From NCBI GenBank assembly GCA_002104985.1, contig MCGO01000045.1, positions 248,001 to 312,000 on the forward strand: a stretch of 64,000 nucleotides of DNA, written 5' to 3'. Position numbers and translations under genes: made by a program. Below are positions 16,280-30,264 of this stretch, piece by piece (positions within the stretch are counted from its first letter, which is position 1; every line of letters begins with the position of its first letter). The DNA is from Rhizoclosmatium globosum. Taxonomy: Eukaryota > Chytridiomycota > Chytridiomycetes > Chytridiales > Chytriomycetaceae. The notes under the pieces are model-generated. The model had not been told where the DNA came from, made no database searches, and saw nothing but the letters and a program-made list of their open reading frames with translations.

Positions 16280-19200
16280 TCAGATCCAACTCATCCATCC
16301 TTCGTACATCTTGGACAAGTTTTCAACACTTTGCGCCTGCTGAATCACCATCTCAACTTGATCAGCCACCGACATTCTTTCTCCACCCTCCTTGACACCA
16401 TCCATTCCATCCAATTTAGCTTGAACTCGATTGATAATATTCAGTGCATACGCGTTACGCTCTGGAATATTCTTGACTCCTTTCACAGCTTTTGCCGCAA
16501 CGTTTCCTGCGGTTGCTTGTGCCTTTTGGGAGCCGCCAGCATCTCCGTCCTTTTCACCATCAACTTCTTCGTCATCTTCATCCTCTGAATCTGAATCTTC
16601 CTCAGAATCCTCATCTTCATCATCATCTCCTTCGACCCGTTTGACAAGTCACCTTCTCCCGCAGTTGCATTTTCAGAAACACTTTTGATTTGAGCAACTT
16701 CATTCAACAAGGCAACAAAAGCCTTGACTGATTCACTAACACCGTCTGACAACCACCGAGCCTTTTTCTGTTAAAGAGCCAATGTGCATTATAACAGCAA
16801 AGACGTTAAGTAAATACACACCAAAAGAGCTTCCGAATCTTCCGCAGATAGACTAAATCCCTCGCTGAGAATGGGCTTTGTCTCTTGTACCCACTTCTTC
16901 AGCTTGTTGCCCAAATGTGGCCAATGAGCCCAAAATAGCTTCAACTTCTTTTGCAACGGCGCTGCCTCTTCTACCCCTTGACTCGATCGCGCGACACGAT
17001 CCAATGCAGAATGTAGTCTCTTCAATGCAGACTTTCCAGCATCGTATAGCTGAGTAAGTTTGTCTATTGATTCCAAGACTTTGGTTGAATCAACAGAGTT
17101 AGACTGAACCTTTTGTTGAAGTGATTGGATGACTTTTTCATATCCTTCTTTTGACGGCGATTTCCGAACAGAAAGAGTTTCCAATTTGGTGACTGTGGTG
17201 ATGATATTTTGAATTGGAGGAAATAATGATGGCGATGGTGTACGCGAGTGTTCAAAGTCAATGAGAGAGTGCGTTATATCTAGAATCGTTGTAATCTGTT
17301 TGGAGAATGCGGTGAGCGTCCATTTCTCTAGTTGGTAAGTGATGTCAAACTCTTACGCGTCCAATTTCATCATTCACAAACGTCACTCGATTAGTTACTG
17401 AATTCGACGGAGCAAAGTTATTAAGTTCATTCAATAACTCGCGTAGTTGGTCCAGATCACGTTCAACAGATTTGGAGCAGAGTTGAAACTCTGCCAATAT
17501 TTCTTCGCGGATGTTTTTGATTTTGTGGGATTTACGCAAAACTCGTTCATAGAGGTACTGGAATCTGTTGATGGATTGAGTTTGATTTCCAAGATTCCAT
17601 TCAAGTCTGGCGATATTTGCACAACCCTGAAGATAATAAAATCAGCGGGCAGGATTCACAAAGACTCAAAACGTTACCCTTTCATAAATGCTTGTTCCTA
17701 CTTTTGCTTTCACAAGACCAAAAACAGCTTCTTCCACAGCATCTATATCTGCTTTTTCAATACGCCATTCCTCCACTGCTGCTTCAATAAACGCTTGAAA
17801 ATTCATTTTTAAATTTTGAGAGGTCGTCTTGGGAACAGTTAGTGTCATCCCCTTGACGTAATCTCCAGCCAGCTTCTTTGGTACCCTCTGTAACACTTTC
17901 ACGATGCCTTTAGCCATCACGTCGCGGTTGATGAGAGTTATAAAGTCTGTGAGACGTTTGGACGCTTCGCGGAAGTGATTATCTTCTGACAAAATATTCT
18001 TGAATTCAGTGGCCTCCAGCGTCCATACGGTTGATTGATGGGTAGAAAGATATTTTCGGATCGACTCGATCAATGAATACGATATCTGTACTCGTGACAC
18101 AAACAGCCTGTTCCGCAGTGCTTCATCTTCCTTTGTACCCGCTACTTTCATGTGCAGTTCCAATATCTGGGCTTCAAGTGGACCAAAAACGTTTTCGAAT
18201 ACAGAAGCTACTACTGCCGCTGTGGAGCGGCCCTGGTTTTTCATAAGATGGGAGTACTCCTCTCTCTGGTTCCAAATGTTAGACATAAAAACTGTTCACG
18301 AAAGCACCCACCAGTTTACTTGAATGTTGCTGGAACTCATTTGATTGGTCTGAGATCATCAAAAATGGACGACACAACTTCTCAAGCTGATCAAGGAATA
18401 GTGGCAAAGAGGCATCGGACGAGAGAAGCATAACGGAGATGTTAGAAACAGCTCCCACAATCTGCCAGCTGAACTCTTCAATGGTTTCCCCAAGTGAATT
18501 CATGAAGCGTAATGGAGTCAACACATCAGTCTCAAATTCGTTCGAAATTACATCGACGAGTAAATCTAAATCACAATCAATCAGCAAACAACCAACGTCC
18601 CTCAAGATCTTACCATTAGAAGATTCCAACCAATTTTTGATAATTGAGATGGCGGAGAGTGTGTCAAATAGCGACATAGGCACAAATCCACATTGGTGTC
18701 CTAAAGCATAACGAGTTGATGCAAAATATTCAGCCTCTGAGGATCCAGACACATCTGTAAGAATTGAGACGGACACTTCAACCCCACGCATGAGTACACA
18801 GCAATTTAGAGAATTTAAATGACTCCTGTGGACCGCGTAAGATTGCTGCACTGCTTCCATTTCATTCATCTGTCCTTCAACTTGCCCCAAGGGCACCTCA
18901 ACCGTTCTAGCCCGGTGTTTTAAAGCCTCTCTTTCTTCTATTTTCTTCGACTGAGCTTTTTCAAGGAGGACAAACGTATCGTCAATAGTTTTCGCCATAA
19001 TGGATGGCTCGTCAATTAGTAGAGTTTGGCGTAAACTTTCAAACGCCGATGATTGACCAAAGCCACTCAACACTTGAACCACTTTCTGTCTCAAATCTTG
19101 AGCCAAAACGCCGTTTACTATAGGCGCCACTAACACTTGGTACGCTTTCAGTCGCTGATATAATAACTGTAAGTGACGTCCTCTCGCTTCAATAACTTCC

Positions 19201-22200
19201 AATAGACGTTGATCAAATTCGTCAGTCTCAATTGAGGCAGCAGTGAGCAGGTGATCCATTACCAAAGATGTGTTGACATTCAAACTTGACAAATACTCAT
19301 CAAGCTGGGGATTCAAAATAGCTGCGATAGCCATTTGATGCTTGGAGTACCAGACGCCAGAATCGTTTAGTGCCGATTTCAATTCTTCTCGAAGCATCGT
19401 TTCGTCGGTGACTTTCACCACGCGTCCACCGATTTCGAGATCTTTCATCTCCGATGTCAGCAAATCAATTTCTTTTTGAATATCATGATTGCGGCTGGAT
19501 CTTTCAACAAAATTCTGCATCTCGCGATAGACATAGGCTGCACTTTGTGGAAGACTTTGTACTGCCTCAACTATATCGTCCTTATTTTCCGCTTAAATCG
19601 GCATTAGATGCAACAATTCATTCATTACAAAATCCAACTTACCGATTCGACTCCACATAAACTTGACGTTCAAATTCAGACCTTCGAGTTTTCCCTCCAA
19701 AGCTTCATCATCTATAGCCCAGTCAACAATAGGATCATAAACAAATGAATCCAACAGCGCAAGAAGAACGTCCTTGTTGTTTTGTAGAACTCCAAGTGTC
19801 AAATTACACGAAATTCGGAAAACTCCTTCTATTCCACCCACGCCCATCGCGCCAACCAAATTCTGCGTCAATCTGAATGGCACGTTCTCTGGAACTCGAA
19901 GCCTCAACCCCTTTTCGAAACACACATTGTAATCAATGTGTACGACTTCTCCTTTCTTGCAATCCACCATAATATTATCCAAATGGCGATCACCAAGTCC
20001 TATCAAGTATCCCAGAATAGAGTTGACACCCATGGATCGAGAAAATGTGACTGTTTTCTCCCACCAAAGATCTGCTGAAGGAGATGCAGCCCATAACTCG
20101 CTTTTGACGAGATTATTAGGGGTCTCATTGCAAAGTTCTTTGAAGACTCCAGTTAAGACGTGCGATGGCCAATCTCGTCGCGAAACATTACGTGCGACTC
20201 CATGTTTTTTCAACGCAACTGCAAGTTTCGTGTTGAACATTTCATGTGGGCGCTGAAGAACTTCTCCTTCTTTTCCACTCAAACTTGTTCGAACGGCAAA
20301 GTCACGCATCTGCCAACGTTTGAAAATGGAAAATAGCTGTGAAATGTTATCGATCCACTCAATCATTCCGAAATGGTCACCAAGTGGAAAGATATCATAT
20401 GTTCTGGCATTCAAATTTCGGGTCCTCGACTGTTTGTCAGTCTGCAATAAACTATTGGCCACTTTCAAGGTTTGCTGAATACGCTCATCAAGGCGTAGAT
20501 CTTCAAGTCCTTTGAGTAAAAAGGGTCGACAAGATCCATTGGACGTAATTATCTCAATTCGTTTTGGCTTCGTCTTTGTGGGAAGAATTCGCACTCGCTC
20601 CCCAAATCGTTCAATGATTAACTTATCAGCCGTTATTCCAGATACAGGCAGCGGAACGGAAAGAGTAGCCAGGTGCTGAAGTTTGGCGCTGAGGTTGAAG
20701 AGTTGCAGATGTCGATTTTGTTGGAAGTCTTTGTTGATATCATTCATGATCTTGCGCGTTGTCAGTGAAATGGCTAAGCAAACAAAGTAAAGGTACCTGA
20801 ACAAACGGCTCCCACAATCCTTTGGTTGATCCCAAATCGACAGGCTCCCGCAAGCGATTCAAAGCAGTAAGAATCTATCCTTATAAGAGGTTGTGAACCA
20901 CATTTCATGGTTTGTAGTTGCACTCATTTCAATTGTTTCCTTCAGCAATCGTTCAATCGCCGATATGACGGGAAAGAGAAGAATGCGATATTTTTCTTTG
21001 ATATCTATTGTCGATTTCATCGCAGGATGCGATTTGAGTCTACTCATTTCAACGCCAAATTGATGTAACCTCTTTGGAGCTTCGGAGTTCAAATACGTGA
21101 GCTTATTAAACCATATCTCTTCCCACAATACAGTTACTTTTTGAAATTCGTCCAGTAAATGGCCAATATGTTCCGTGTATGTCGGATTCAACCCAGTCTT
21201 AATTTGATCGTATAATTTCTGAAGACTAGGTGAGCGAATGACTCTTGCAGATCGTGTGCCAACAACGTAGTAGTAAACAATCAATTCGGGTGCCTCTTTG
21301 GCAATCCGGACAAGCAGCGGAACTATTGCATTTCCGACCACAGGCGAAGAGTGTCCTAGACATGCAAAGAGTTGCGGAATTACTGTTAACCACGGCTGAA
21401 CTGTGACCTTGTAAATTGCATCCTGAATTCTTCCTCAACTCCTCATCATATGTCGTCAGAACGCGTAACAATCTCAAGACAACATTGGTTTGAGTGTTAG
21501 CATTGGCATTCAAGGAATCAAGCTCGAGAAACTTGAAGTAACCCATAACAGCTTCTTTGAAATGAGAAACTATCGTGGCTTTCAGATCCTGCAACGCTAG
21601 TGTGATTGCTTCTGAACACTTTGATGAAATGAACGAGAATGCTGACTCAAGGTTTTTCTGAAGTTGTCCTTTTTGATATCCAGAGCTTGACTTGCTTGTT
21701 GTTTGATCAGCAAGTTCCACAACAAATACAGATGCAATTTTCTGAACAGATAAGCATGTCAGCATGTCGTTCCATTAACCATAAGCAAACTTACAGACGT
21801 AAATTCAGATAAAGCGATTTCTGGATAGTTGACAAGGGTATGTATCTCATCAAACGACCTCTTCAAGGACACAAAGCGCTTCAGTCGAACTTCATCAACT
21901 AAAGCCAGTCCCTGAGAATAAGAAAACTGTGCACGAAGTAGCCACGCTTTGCCAAAGTCAGGGGAGATAGATGTTGCCAAGTTCAAACAAGATTCTGAAA
22001 TATTCTCCATATTTCCGCCCAAAGATGCCATGACAGTATCAAAATCAACATCCCAGTTAATCTCTGGCACATGCTTAGAGCAAGCCAAAAGCGCCTTCGC
22101 CTGTATCTGTCGAACATTTGCCGAATATTTCTTCCCACCATCTTCTCGACAAACAGCAACCAGTTCCAAAAAGTTGGAGCCAAGTTTTGACTGAACCAAT

Positions 22201-25200
22201 TCAAGTCTTTTCGACTCTATTGAGTCTATAACCTCAATGTCAGGATAGTCAATCGGCGAATTCCATGTATAGGCCAGATCTTTGGCTACGTTGAAGCAGT
22301 TTACTTCACGAGCGGTTGTCCGCGTCAACAACCAAAGATTCAACTGATTCTCATGATTCATATCGAAATAATCATTACTTTTGAGCAAATTTGCCAGAAC
22401 AGGGAAAGTCTCTTTCGCCAATAGGGATGGGTTGATTTTCAAGTCTGCACCCGACTCTCCGCTGAAACGATCTTTCAAAACATGTACAGACTTGACTTGC
22501 ATCAAGATTTTGACAGTTGATGCTGAGTTATTCACAGAAATTCGAGAAAGTAGATCTTCAGCGATTGCATCAAGAAGGTCTGGCACCTTCTCAAGTACCA
22601 TAAGTAGATCAGACCTTTGAGTAGTGATTGCTGGGAGGTGCTTGACGGAATTTGTCGACACAGCCGTACAAACTAAATCGTTAAGGTATGAAACCCCACT
22701 TTCTTCCAAGTTCTGCGTTTCAAGATCTTTCCATCGAGATAGGGTTTCAGCAGATATAAGCAACCGACCATAGTTTTGACTATCCTCAAGAGAATCCAGG
22801 AAAGAGCCATCGTTCAATACAGCCTTGTGTTCCAAAATCTAAAACACTAATGAGGCCTCGTTTTTGATTAACAGGACAGCCTCACCGTATTAACAATAGA
22901 ATTCTGCCCAGCACCCAGCGAAACATCTTCAAGCTGATTTAATCCAGTCTCATATTGATGGTCAGCCAAAGAAATAAATCCATCAATCCACGACGTGTTC
23001 ATATCTTCCCATGTTGTATGCTTTTCAACCCAAGACTTTAGGCCAACAAGTGAGTCTGGATCGCGCATTGCTACAAGAGACGAGCCAAGACTAGCAACTA
23101 AACTATTCATAGCCACCAAAGCACTTTGATCAAAGCCTTTCAGTCGCCCAAAATCTTTCAGGCCTTCCAACGCATTCCAGACAAGATTTCCATGCGTTGA
23201 CGATGATCCTGCTGTCACTAGCCGTGATCGAATACGAGAGAACCATTCACTGCAAACACCTCTATTTGCATGGAAAAATGCGACCGACGATTTTGGAGCG
23301 GGTGGAAGGTTTGATGCCGTTCCATTAATTGCGTTGTGGATTTGAAGCTCAAGCATTCCGACAAACTGAATCAAATAATTGACAGGCTTTGAATCTTTTT
23401 TCAAAGTAGGTGACGACAGAATGCTTTCGATTGCTCCAAATGTCTTTGATATTACAACTTCGTTAAAACCCTTCAGATACAAACAGCAGGCTTACCTGTT
23501 CTGGATTTCCAAAGGGAGTTCGTAAGCGCGATAGTATACAGAAACGCGCCGACTCCCACAATGCCCAAAACACAAGCAAATCTTCAGATAAGTAGGCACT
23601 TGAATATGAACGCAATTCTGTTTCCTCCAACAAGCCTGCTGCTTGATTCAACACCTTCGAGGCTTGGCACACATGGAAAGTTCTCAAGAGTGTCTTGGAT
23701 AGTTCTGGCTTTGGTGACTCCGACAATGGGTGGATTCCAAAGGCTTTCATCACGATATCAAAATGACTCCATCTGAAATTTCCAAGGTTTGGAGAAGCCA
23801 TCACACTAATTTTGAAATAACAGGAAACAGATTCTGCCTCCCGGCGATATTCATCCAGAGGTGAAGCAAGCAAAGGGTCGACGCAGTCTGCAATAAGTTT
23901 GGAGAAGAATTCTCTGACTTGTGGGTGAACGTCTTTCAATCGACGAAATACAGGAGAATAGGTGTCCAAACTGAGAGGATGATTGAAACCAAAAGAATAC
24001 CAATATTCGCGTATTATTTCGCCGATTGAAATTCGAAGGTCGTAATCAGCTTCGAAATCTAGAAAAATGTCAGAACGAGAGAACAAACCACATTTCATCC
24101 TCACCTAGTCTGCTAATCAGTTTCATGATAATTGATTCAAGCTGACCTTGAAGATCTGCTATCCATATAGTATCTGATTCACTTTGCTTTACAGCTATCA
24201 GTACATTTTTGAGCCATAAGGCTCCCAAGACGAAGTGATTATGAACAGCTGATGTTACAGTGAGTTTTGAAATAATTCGCAAAACAAGTGACGTGCCAAC
24301 ACTTCCTAAAGATGGACTAAATAGTTTCAACCTATTATCAGTGGTAAAGATGAATGGTTCGGAAATTGGCGTTTTAAGTCTTGTACCTCTGGTCAGCTTC
24401 AAAGAACTCCAAGAACAAAGCGGCTTCCACTTTGATCCACCAATCGTATCTCAAATATTCAGCTTCCTCAACGAGTAACGCGTTTTCCAAACTCGAAAAC
24501 ACTGATGTTCCATCAAAACCGCGGACACCACAGGCGACACACTCCAGTACAAGACTGAAATCTGACAGAATAACGTGCTTCAGCGTTGCAGCCTCTGATT
24601 CACAGAGCGTCTTAAAGTGTCCCAAAAACGATTCCATATGGATTCCCAACGAAACTCCTTTTTCATTCAAGTTCAGAAACTCTTTTGTGTGTATAGTATG
24701 ATTAAATCCTGCCGCCTTCTTTCGCAACTTGAATTCAGACAAAGCGCCCACAATTTCAAAGAGAAAGTCAACTTGTGGACCGAAAACAACACCGTCGTCT
24801 CCAGGACCACGTTCGACAATTCCCTTTTGAATCAGCTGAATATAAAAGCGACAAGAGCGAACGACATTAGTGATTGCGCCTTTGTCTTTGGTGCAATGGG
24901 GCCGTAGCTTTGCCAGCAAGGGCGAATTAATGGGCGACACGAAAAAGTTTAACAGCTCCGGATCCAACCGCGCGACTGGAATCCAAAGCGAAATCAGTTC
25001 GTCGAGAGATTTCAACCAAGAGTCTGTAAATTTGAAAGTATCGGACGGGGAGGCTGGGTTATCCAAGTTGTCCAAACAGAAGGCTTCAATTTCTAGTGCA
25101 TGAATCCTCAAGCATTGTAGCTGCAGTGGGGTCACCGCTGGTCCGAGGCAGGTACTAAGGAATTTGATAAAGTCGATCCCTTTTGAGAAAACGTCAGTTT

Positions 25201-26782
25201 GGAAAGCAACCATCACGACCACCAAGGCGAAATGGACTTACCCATTGTTCTCCACAATCGATCACTGCAGTACACTGTACCGACATTCAAAATGACGCCC
25301 AGAATTTGCTGCATCATTGCAATCAGCTCTACACCAACTCTAGGATTCGCTTGAAGAACCATTCCAGCGTCTGGATTTACTGTCTCATACACTGCAAAAC
25401 AAACGGCTTGCACGAGTGCAATACAGCATCTTAGAAGGCTCATGAGTCGGGGACTGACGCGTGATCGCGATGCATCCGGAGGAATGTCTTGGTTATTGAA
25501 TTCGTCTTCCAAGTCCCCTGTCAAGTCCCCAATGACTTCGAGTCCAAATGCTAGGCGCTCACGCCAGGTAGTCCAGAGACGTCTGAATGTGTCCGAAAGA
25601 ATGGTTCCAATGGGTTTGGGTACTTTAGGGTCAATGTGCCAACCAATCAATAGCGATATGATATCCTGATGCGAAGGAATAAATTATAAGGAGAAGCAAG
25701 GAGACGCTTACTTTGAAAGCGACCCTGAATTGGTTGGGGTACTTTTCAGAAATTACAACAATCACGTCAAGAACGCCAGGCAACAAGTCTACAAATTCCA
25801 TCTGATCCAACAGGGTTTGGAGGCTGGAAATAACATAGTCGATCAGAAATTCGTGAATGTTTGTCGGTGCCGTTGGAACATCGGACAAACTGATGAGCTG
25901 TGATCCAGGTTCAATACAATCGATGGATTAAACGCACGCCATACCTCTTTTAGAACACTAAGGAGTCCTTGCTTGAAATAGATTTCCTGGTCTCTAGATG
26001 TCATTGGTTTGGAGACAAGTAATCGGTCAAAAAGCCATTGAAAAAAAGGGGAAGCTCCAAAGCGATACGAGTATCCCAGTGCTGTGATGATTCGAATAAT
26101 TGATTGTTTGAATTGAGGGGAGCCTCTGTAAACGCGTAATCAGAAGTCAATGTACAGTTTCAAAACACTACAAACCCAAAATCTTCGAGAGCTCCCTCCA
26201 AAACCAATTCATAATTCATGAGAACCATATTTGCAGCCTGCGGAGACACGATTTCAGAGCCGAACGGCGCGGCAAAAATAAAGTTGGCCAATTGATTGGC
26301 AGTGATAGTTCGTTTTGTATATGTTGGGTCGTAATCCTGCCGAATCAAGCGCCCAAATAGAAAGTTGATCTGAGCGAGACTACCCGGAATTTCAGGTGCA
26401 ATGTTGGGTGTGTGTGGTGCTGAACTGTAGTATCAGTCTCGACTTTGAGCATTGAGACTTGACAAACCTCCTCCAAGAGCGGACGAGCCTCCTCTTTGGG
26501 CAACCATTCTCCTGCCTCCCATATTGCCGTCATTATACTGACGGGATTGGTAACCAGGGCCGTTGTCAAACTGAGGCTGAGGCTGATTGAAGAGTTGTTG
26601 GTGTTGGTGTTGGAGCTGGTGCTGGTGGTTAAGCTGTGGCTCGTAGGCATTTGCAGCAAAGTCCAAGTTTGAGGCGATCTGCGAATTGTTAAAGTTTGGG
26701 TGTTGGAGCGGTGCTGGTGCTGTTGGAAGCCGCCCCGTCGACCGCTGCCGCGATGTCCTCCGCGCGCATTGTTGAAACTCAT
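16280..26782 (-). CDS. SMG1: SMG1, PI3K-related kinase of nonsense-mediated decay
   Basis: Phosphorylates UPF1 during nonsense-mediated mRNA decay. About 10.5 kb with some 17 or more exons; coding blocks run from 26782 down to 16280 with borders near 26345, 26160, 25631, 25213, 24374, 24070, 23463, 22868, 21759, 20859, 19593, 18279, 17666, 17345, 16789 and 16483. HEAT-type N-terminal repeats contain GWHIDPKVPKP. The FAT region holds ALWESARFCILSRLRTP and, lower, QPWLTVIPQLFACLGH. The kinase block (19593-20804) has GLEDLRLDERI, the catalytic loop GLGDRHLDN, HIDYNVCFEKG and MGVGGIEGVFRISC, which separates SMG1 from ATR and TOR. A long insert follows, then an acidic DDDEDEDSEEDSDSEDEDD stretch and a FATC end, MYEGWMSWI. 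One base is missing near 21440, and the RGG/Q-rich N terminus changes frame near 26700. Confidence 0.93.
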
Positions 26783-26934
26783 TTGGGCGTACTAGACTAG
26801 GAAGAAGAGGCAGATAAGATAAGGAGGCAGTGGTGGGTGGTTGGGTGTGGCTCAGGTGTTCAAGTTGATGGTCATTCCCTCTCAAGGAACGAAGAAGTTG
26901 ATGAAGAGGTTGGTGGAGAAAAGTGTTGCGAAAT
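26783..26934. promoter_or_regulatory. shared divergent promoter region of SMG1 and PDK1
   Basis: 152 bases separate the two start codons, so both promoters must lie here or within the first exons. No defined element was recognised. Confidence 0.4.
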
Positions 26935-28770
26935 ATGGCTGCTGTTCAGACTCCAATTCGGAAGAGAGAACCAAAGGACTTTGTATTCGGACGGCTTCTT
27001 GGCGAGGGAAGCTATGCATCGGTTCTTAGGGCTACCGAGAAGGCCACAGGGCGGGAGTTTGCCATCAAGGTGTTGGACCAGAAGTTCATAGTGTGAGCAT
27101 TGTTGTTTGAAGCCATTGCATGTACTCACTATCATATAATTAGGAAAGAGAATAAGGTCAAATACGTCTTTATAGAGCGAGACGTCTTGAATTCAACGAA
27201 TCATCCCTTTATCGTCAAGGTGATCAATTAGGCTGTCAAACGCATGGCTGACAGCTCCAACAACAGCTTTTCTATACATTTCAATCAGCAACGTCTCTCT
27301 ATTTTGCGATGGAACTGGCGCCGAACGGCGATCTTCTTGGCTTGTTGCGAACCAGGACGTTCAGTTCTGAGGCCGCTCTGTTTTACGCTTCCGAAATCAT
27401 GGTTGCCATGGATTACCTTCATTCATGCGGCATTCTTCATCGCGACTTGAAACCAGAGGTGTGTGTGAACATGCAAGGCCATCGTCTCTAAATTGAGATT
27501 ACAGAATGTGCTCATCACATCGGATTACCATATCAAACTGTGCGACTTTGGAAGCGCAAAAATACTTTCTCGATCTGAACCTCAACCTGCAGCACCGTCT
27601 CCACAATCTCCAGCGAGTCCAGAGTCGGACGCCGAATCAGCGACATCTCCTCCCAAACAACAGAACTCCTTTGTTGGTACTGCTGAATACTGCTCACCAG
27701 AGCTTCTCAATGACCGTCAAGCGAGCGCGGCTACGGATGTCTGGTCCCTTGGATGTATCCTCTTCTACTTGCACGCGTCCGACCACCGTTTAAAGGAGCA
27801 AACGACTACCAAACGTTTCAACGAATCCTGGCCCTCAAATATGAATTCCCTGCGGACGGATTTTCAGAAGACGCGAAGGAAGTGATCAAACGGATTTTTG
27901 TGTTGACGCCAACAGACCGTATCAGTGTTGCAGAACTCAAACAGTTGCCATATTTTTCAGAAATTGAGGACTGGGACTCGCTGCACCTGCGTAAAGCTCC
28001 AGAGCTCCCCGTCACTCCAAAAACACCTGCAAAGGAGCGATTTCACTTTTCCGAAGATGAACTTGCGTCTTGGTATGGAAAGAGTTTGAACGTGCAGCAT
28101 TCCAGCGAAAATGTCACTCAAGAGTCTGTAACTTCGCAACCCATTGAAGCAGTCACGCCAGACTCCAGCGAAGATTCTATTCGGTATCCTTATGAGCTCG
28201 AAGACGGCATTGAAGATTCCGATTCTCCATTTCATTCACAGGATATGAAGGAAATTATCAAAGTGGATCCAAATCAAGCGCGAGAAGACGCCTTGTCAAA
28301 CCAGAGATCTAGCGTTCTTGCTCATCTCTTGAAGGATAATGAACTTGTATTGATGGTCGGAACGGTTGGAAAGCGTTCGGTAAGTTCTCCACTTCTTGCA
28401 TCTCAAAAACCAACCCTTCATCAGGGCGTCTTTACGAAAACGATGGGACTCTTGCTTACAGACTATCCAAGTAATTTCGATTAGTTTTAATCACAAATGG
28501 CTGATTTGATTTTAGGGCTTGCCTTCTTTGACGCGAAACAATTTATTTTGAAAGCAGAGATTCCATTGACTACTGACGTAGTGGCAGAATTTAAAGATAA
28601 TAAGAATTTCTTAATCAAGACTTCCAAAAAGACTTATTATTTGAAGGTGGGGTTACTTTGTCTGAGTCTCCTTTATTAACGTCTCTATGCTTCAGGATTT
28701 GGAACAACACGCACAACAGTGGGTTGATACGATACAAAACTGCATTAACAATAAATTTGGCACAAATTGA
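26935..28770 (+). CDS. PDK1: 3-phosphoinositide-dependent protein kinase 1 (PDK1/Pkh type) with PH domain
   Basis: Master AGC-kinase activator that phosphorylates activation loops of Akt/S6K-like kinases. Exons 26935-27092, 27144-27219, 27255-27458, 27505-28379, 28425-28470, 28516-28646 and 28696-28770. Kinase motifs in order: GEGSYASV, FAIKVLDQ, KENKVKYVFIERDV (PDK1-specific), HRDLKPEN, CDFGSAK, NSFVGTAEYCSPELL (PDK1 activation loop), DVWSLGCILF, RPPFKG. A C-terminal PH domain (LVLMVGTVGKRSG, GLLLTDYPRLAFFD, KAEIPL, TYYLKDLEQHAQQWVDTI) ends the protein, as in animal and plant PDK1 and unlike yeast Pkh1. One base is missing near 27775, between LHA and RPPF; since the gene should be essential, a sequence error is likely. 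Convergent with copy D: 20 bases separate the two stop codons. Confidence 0.92.
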
Positions 28771-28790
28771 ATGATTTTTATTGATTGGTA

Positions 28791-30179
28791 TTACTTCGAT
28801 TCTGCAATTACTTTGGCAACCTCTCCTTCGCAATCGAATACCATATATGACGACATTGGAATCAATCCAGTCTGCATAGCATTCACAACGAGACGGAACA
28901 TGAAATGGTTCAAAGATCCTCCAAAAACAGACGAAGCCGCAATCCCTCTTGTTCGCATTGCACGAGCTTGGTTGGAAGCAGCTGTGCCACGCTCCACACG
29001 AATCTTTGAATAAAACTTAAGGGCACTATCCCAATTTTCTGGTTCAGGGAACCGGCGGAAAAGTGCAAGTAGCGTACCAACGTCTTCAAGGCCTGTCAAT
29101 AAGCCTAGGCCCCCATTTGGAACCATTCCATGAGCAGCATCTCCAATGAGAATAACGCGACCATTGTGGTAACTATCCAAATCCGGAAGATCGTAAATAC
29201 TCGCAGCAGAAACACGGAACGAACCGCGCATCATCTTTTCGACGTGATCAGGTACACCCCAGCTATGCAACAAATCAGCCAAGCGACCGGCATCTTTTGG
29301 TAAGTTGGATGAAGGACGATACGATTGGTCTGCGTATTCCGGTTCATCAAAGTAGTTACTCGAAGTGCGCCAATATCTCAGACACTCGATACGTCCCCAC
29401 CATATACTTCTTGTCACGGTCAACAAAGAATGCACAAGCGTCAGTGTCTTTAAGAACAATGTTGTGGTCCTTAACGTTCACCACACCAATATGGCCAGTT
29501 TCGCCCACGAAATTGGCAGTCAAATGCTCGCCAAACACCTTGCGTCGAGTAATGGAATGAATTCCGTCAGCTCCAATAAGAAGATCTGCTGTTGCGGTGG
29601 AACCGTCGGCGAAAGTAGCCGTCACAAAAGCCCCATCTTGCTTCACATCCACGAGCTTCTTTCCGACAAGAGTCTTGATTCCAACCTTGTGGCAAGCATG
29701 CATCAAAATAGTGTGAAGCTGGATATAGAAGCGTTAATGACCTTGTTTATTGGTCAATTAAATACCTTTGAACGAAGGATCTGTAACGGAGCTTGCATCC
29801 TAAGATCATGTTCGTCTGCCTTCTTGTTCGTGACATTGAGGACGATCGGCTCTGATCCATTAATCTTGGACCAACAGATATAAGGCGACGATTGTCCGTG
29901 TCGAAAGCATTCTTCAACAAGACCGAGACTGCGCAATACCGCTAAACCGGACGCCTGAATCATAACGGAGCCTGTGCGTGGTACTTATAAGCAAGTGTGG
30001 TGATTTTATGGTATGGGGGCTTCCACCACCAGTCTCGCCAAATTCAATGGCTTCACCTCTCATGACAACCTCCATCGGGTTGATTTGATCATACAATGTG
30101 CTCTTGATGCCAACTTGATGAAGGGCAAGAGCGGTGGCGGCACCAACAAGTCCACTGCCAATGATAACGACAGTTGCAT
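28791..30179 (-). CDS. FAD-dependent monooxygenase, copy D (frame broken)
   Basis: Exons 30027-30179, 29766-29971 and 28791-29718 on the minus strand. Carries the Rossmann glycine motif, GADGIHSITRR and IGDAAHGMVPNGGLGL. Exon 1 is 153 nt, one short of intact sisters: the ATG at 30179 is out of frame with VVIIGSGLVGAA, the same kind of one-base loss as in copy A. Exon 2 is two codons shorter than the family norm. In exon 3 one base is missing near 29375 and another near 29350, between YRVSE and the DEPEYADQSYRP segment. It could be a pseudogene or a mis-called sequence. It is the last of a four-gene run G, F, E, D read right to left. Confidence 0.75.
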
Positions 30180-30189
30180 ACTAAGTTGT

Positions 30190-30205
30190 AAATTGGATGG
30201 AGATT
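30190..30205 (-). promoter_or_regulatory. shared upstream motif (copy D)
   Basis: On the minus strand AATCTCCATCCAATTT begins 26 bases upstream of the copy D ATG. The same 16-mer occurs exactly upstream of copy I at 61258-61273, on the other strand and 31 kb away. Confidence 0.5.
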
Positions 30206-30264
30206 ATTTTGGATATCTATATTTAATGAATTACCCAAGCTCAATGATGAAATCTACTTCTAGT

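Noticed and set aside
16280..26782. ATR, TOR or ATM instead of SMG1
   Set aside because: The GLEDLRLDERI, HIDYNVCFEKG and MGVGGIEGVFRISC segments and the very long stretch between kinase and FATC are SMG1 features.
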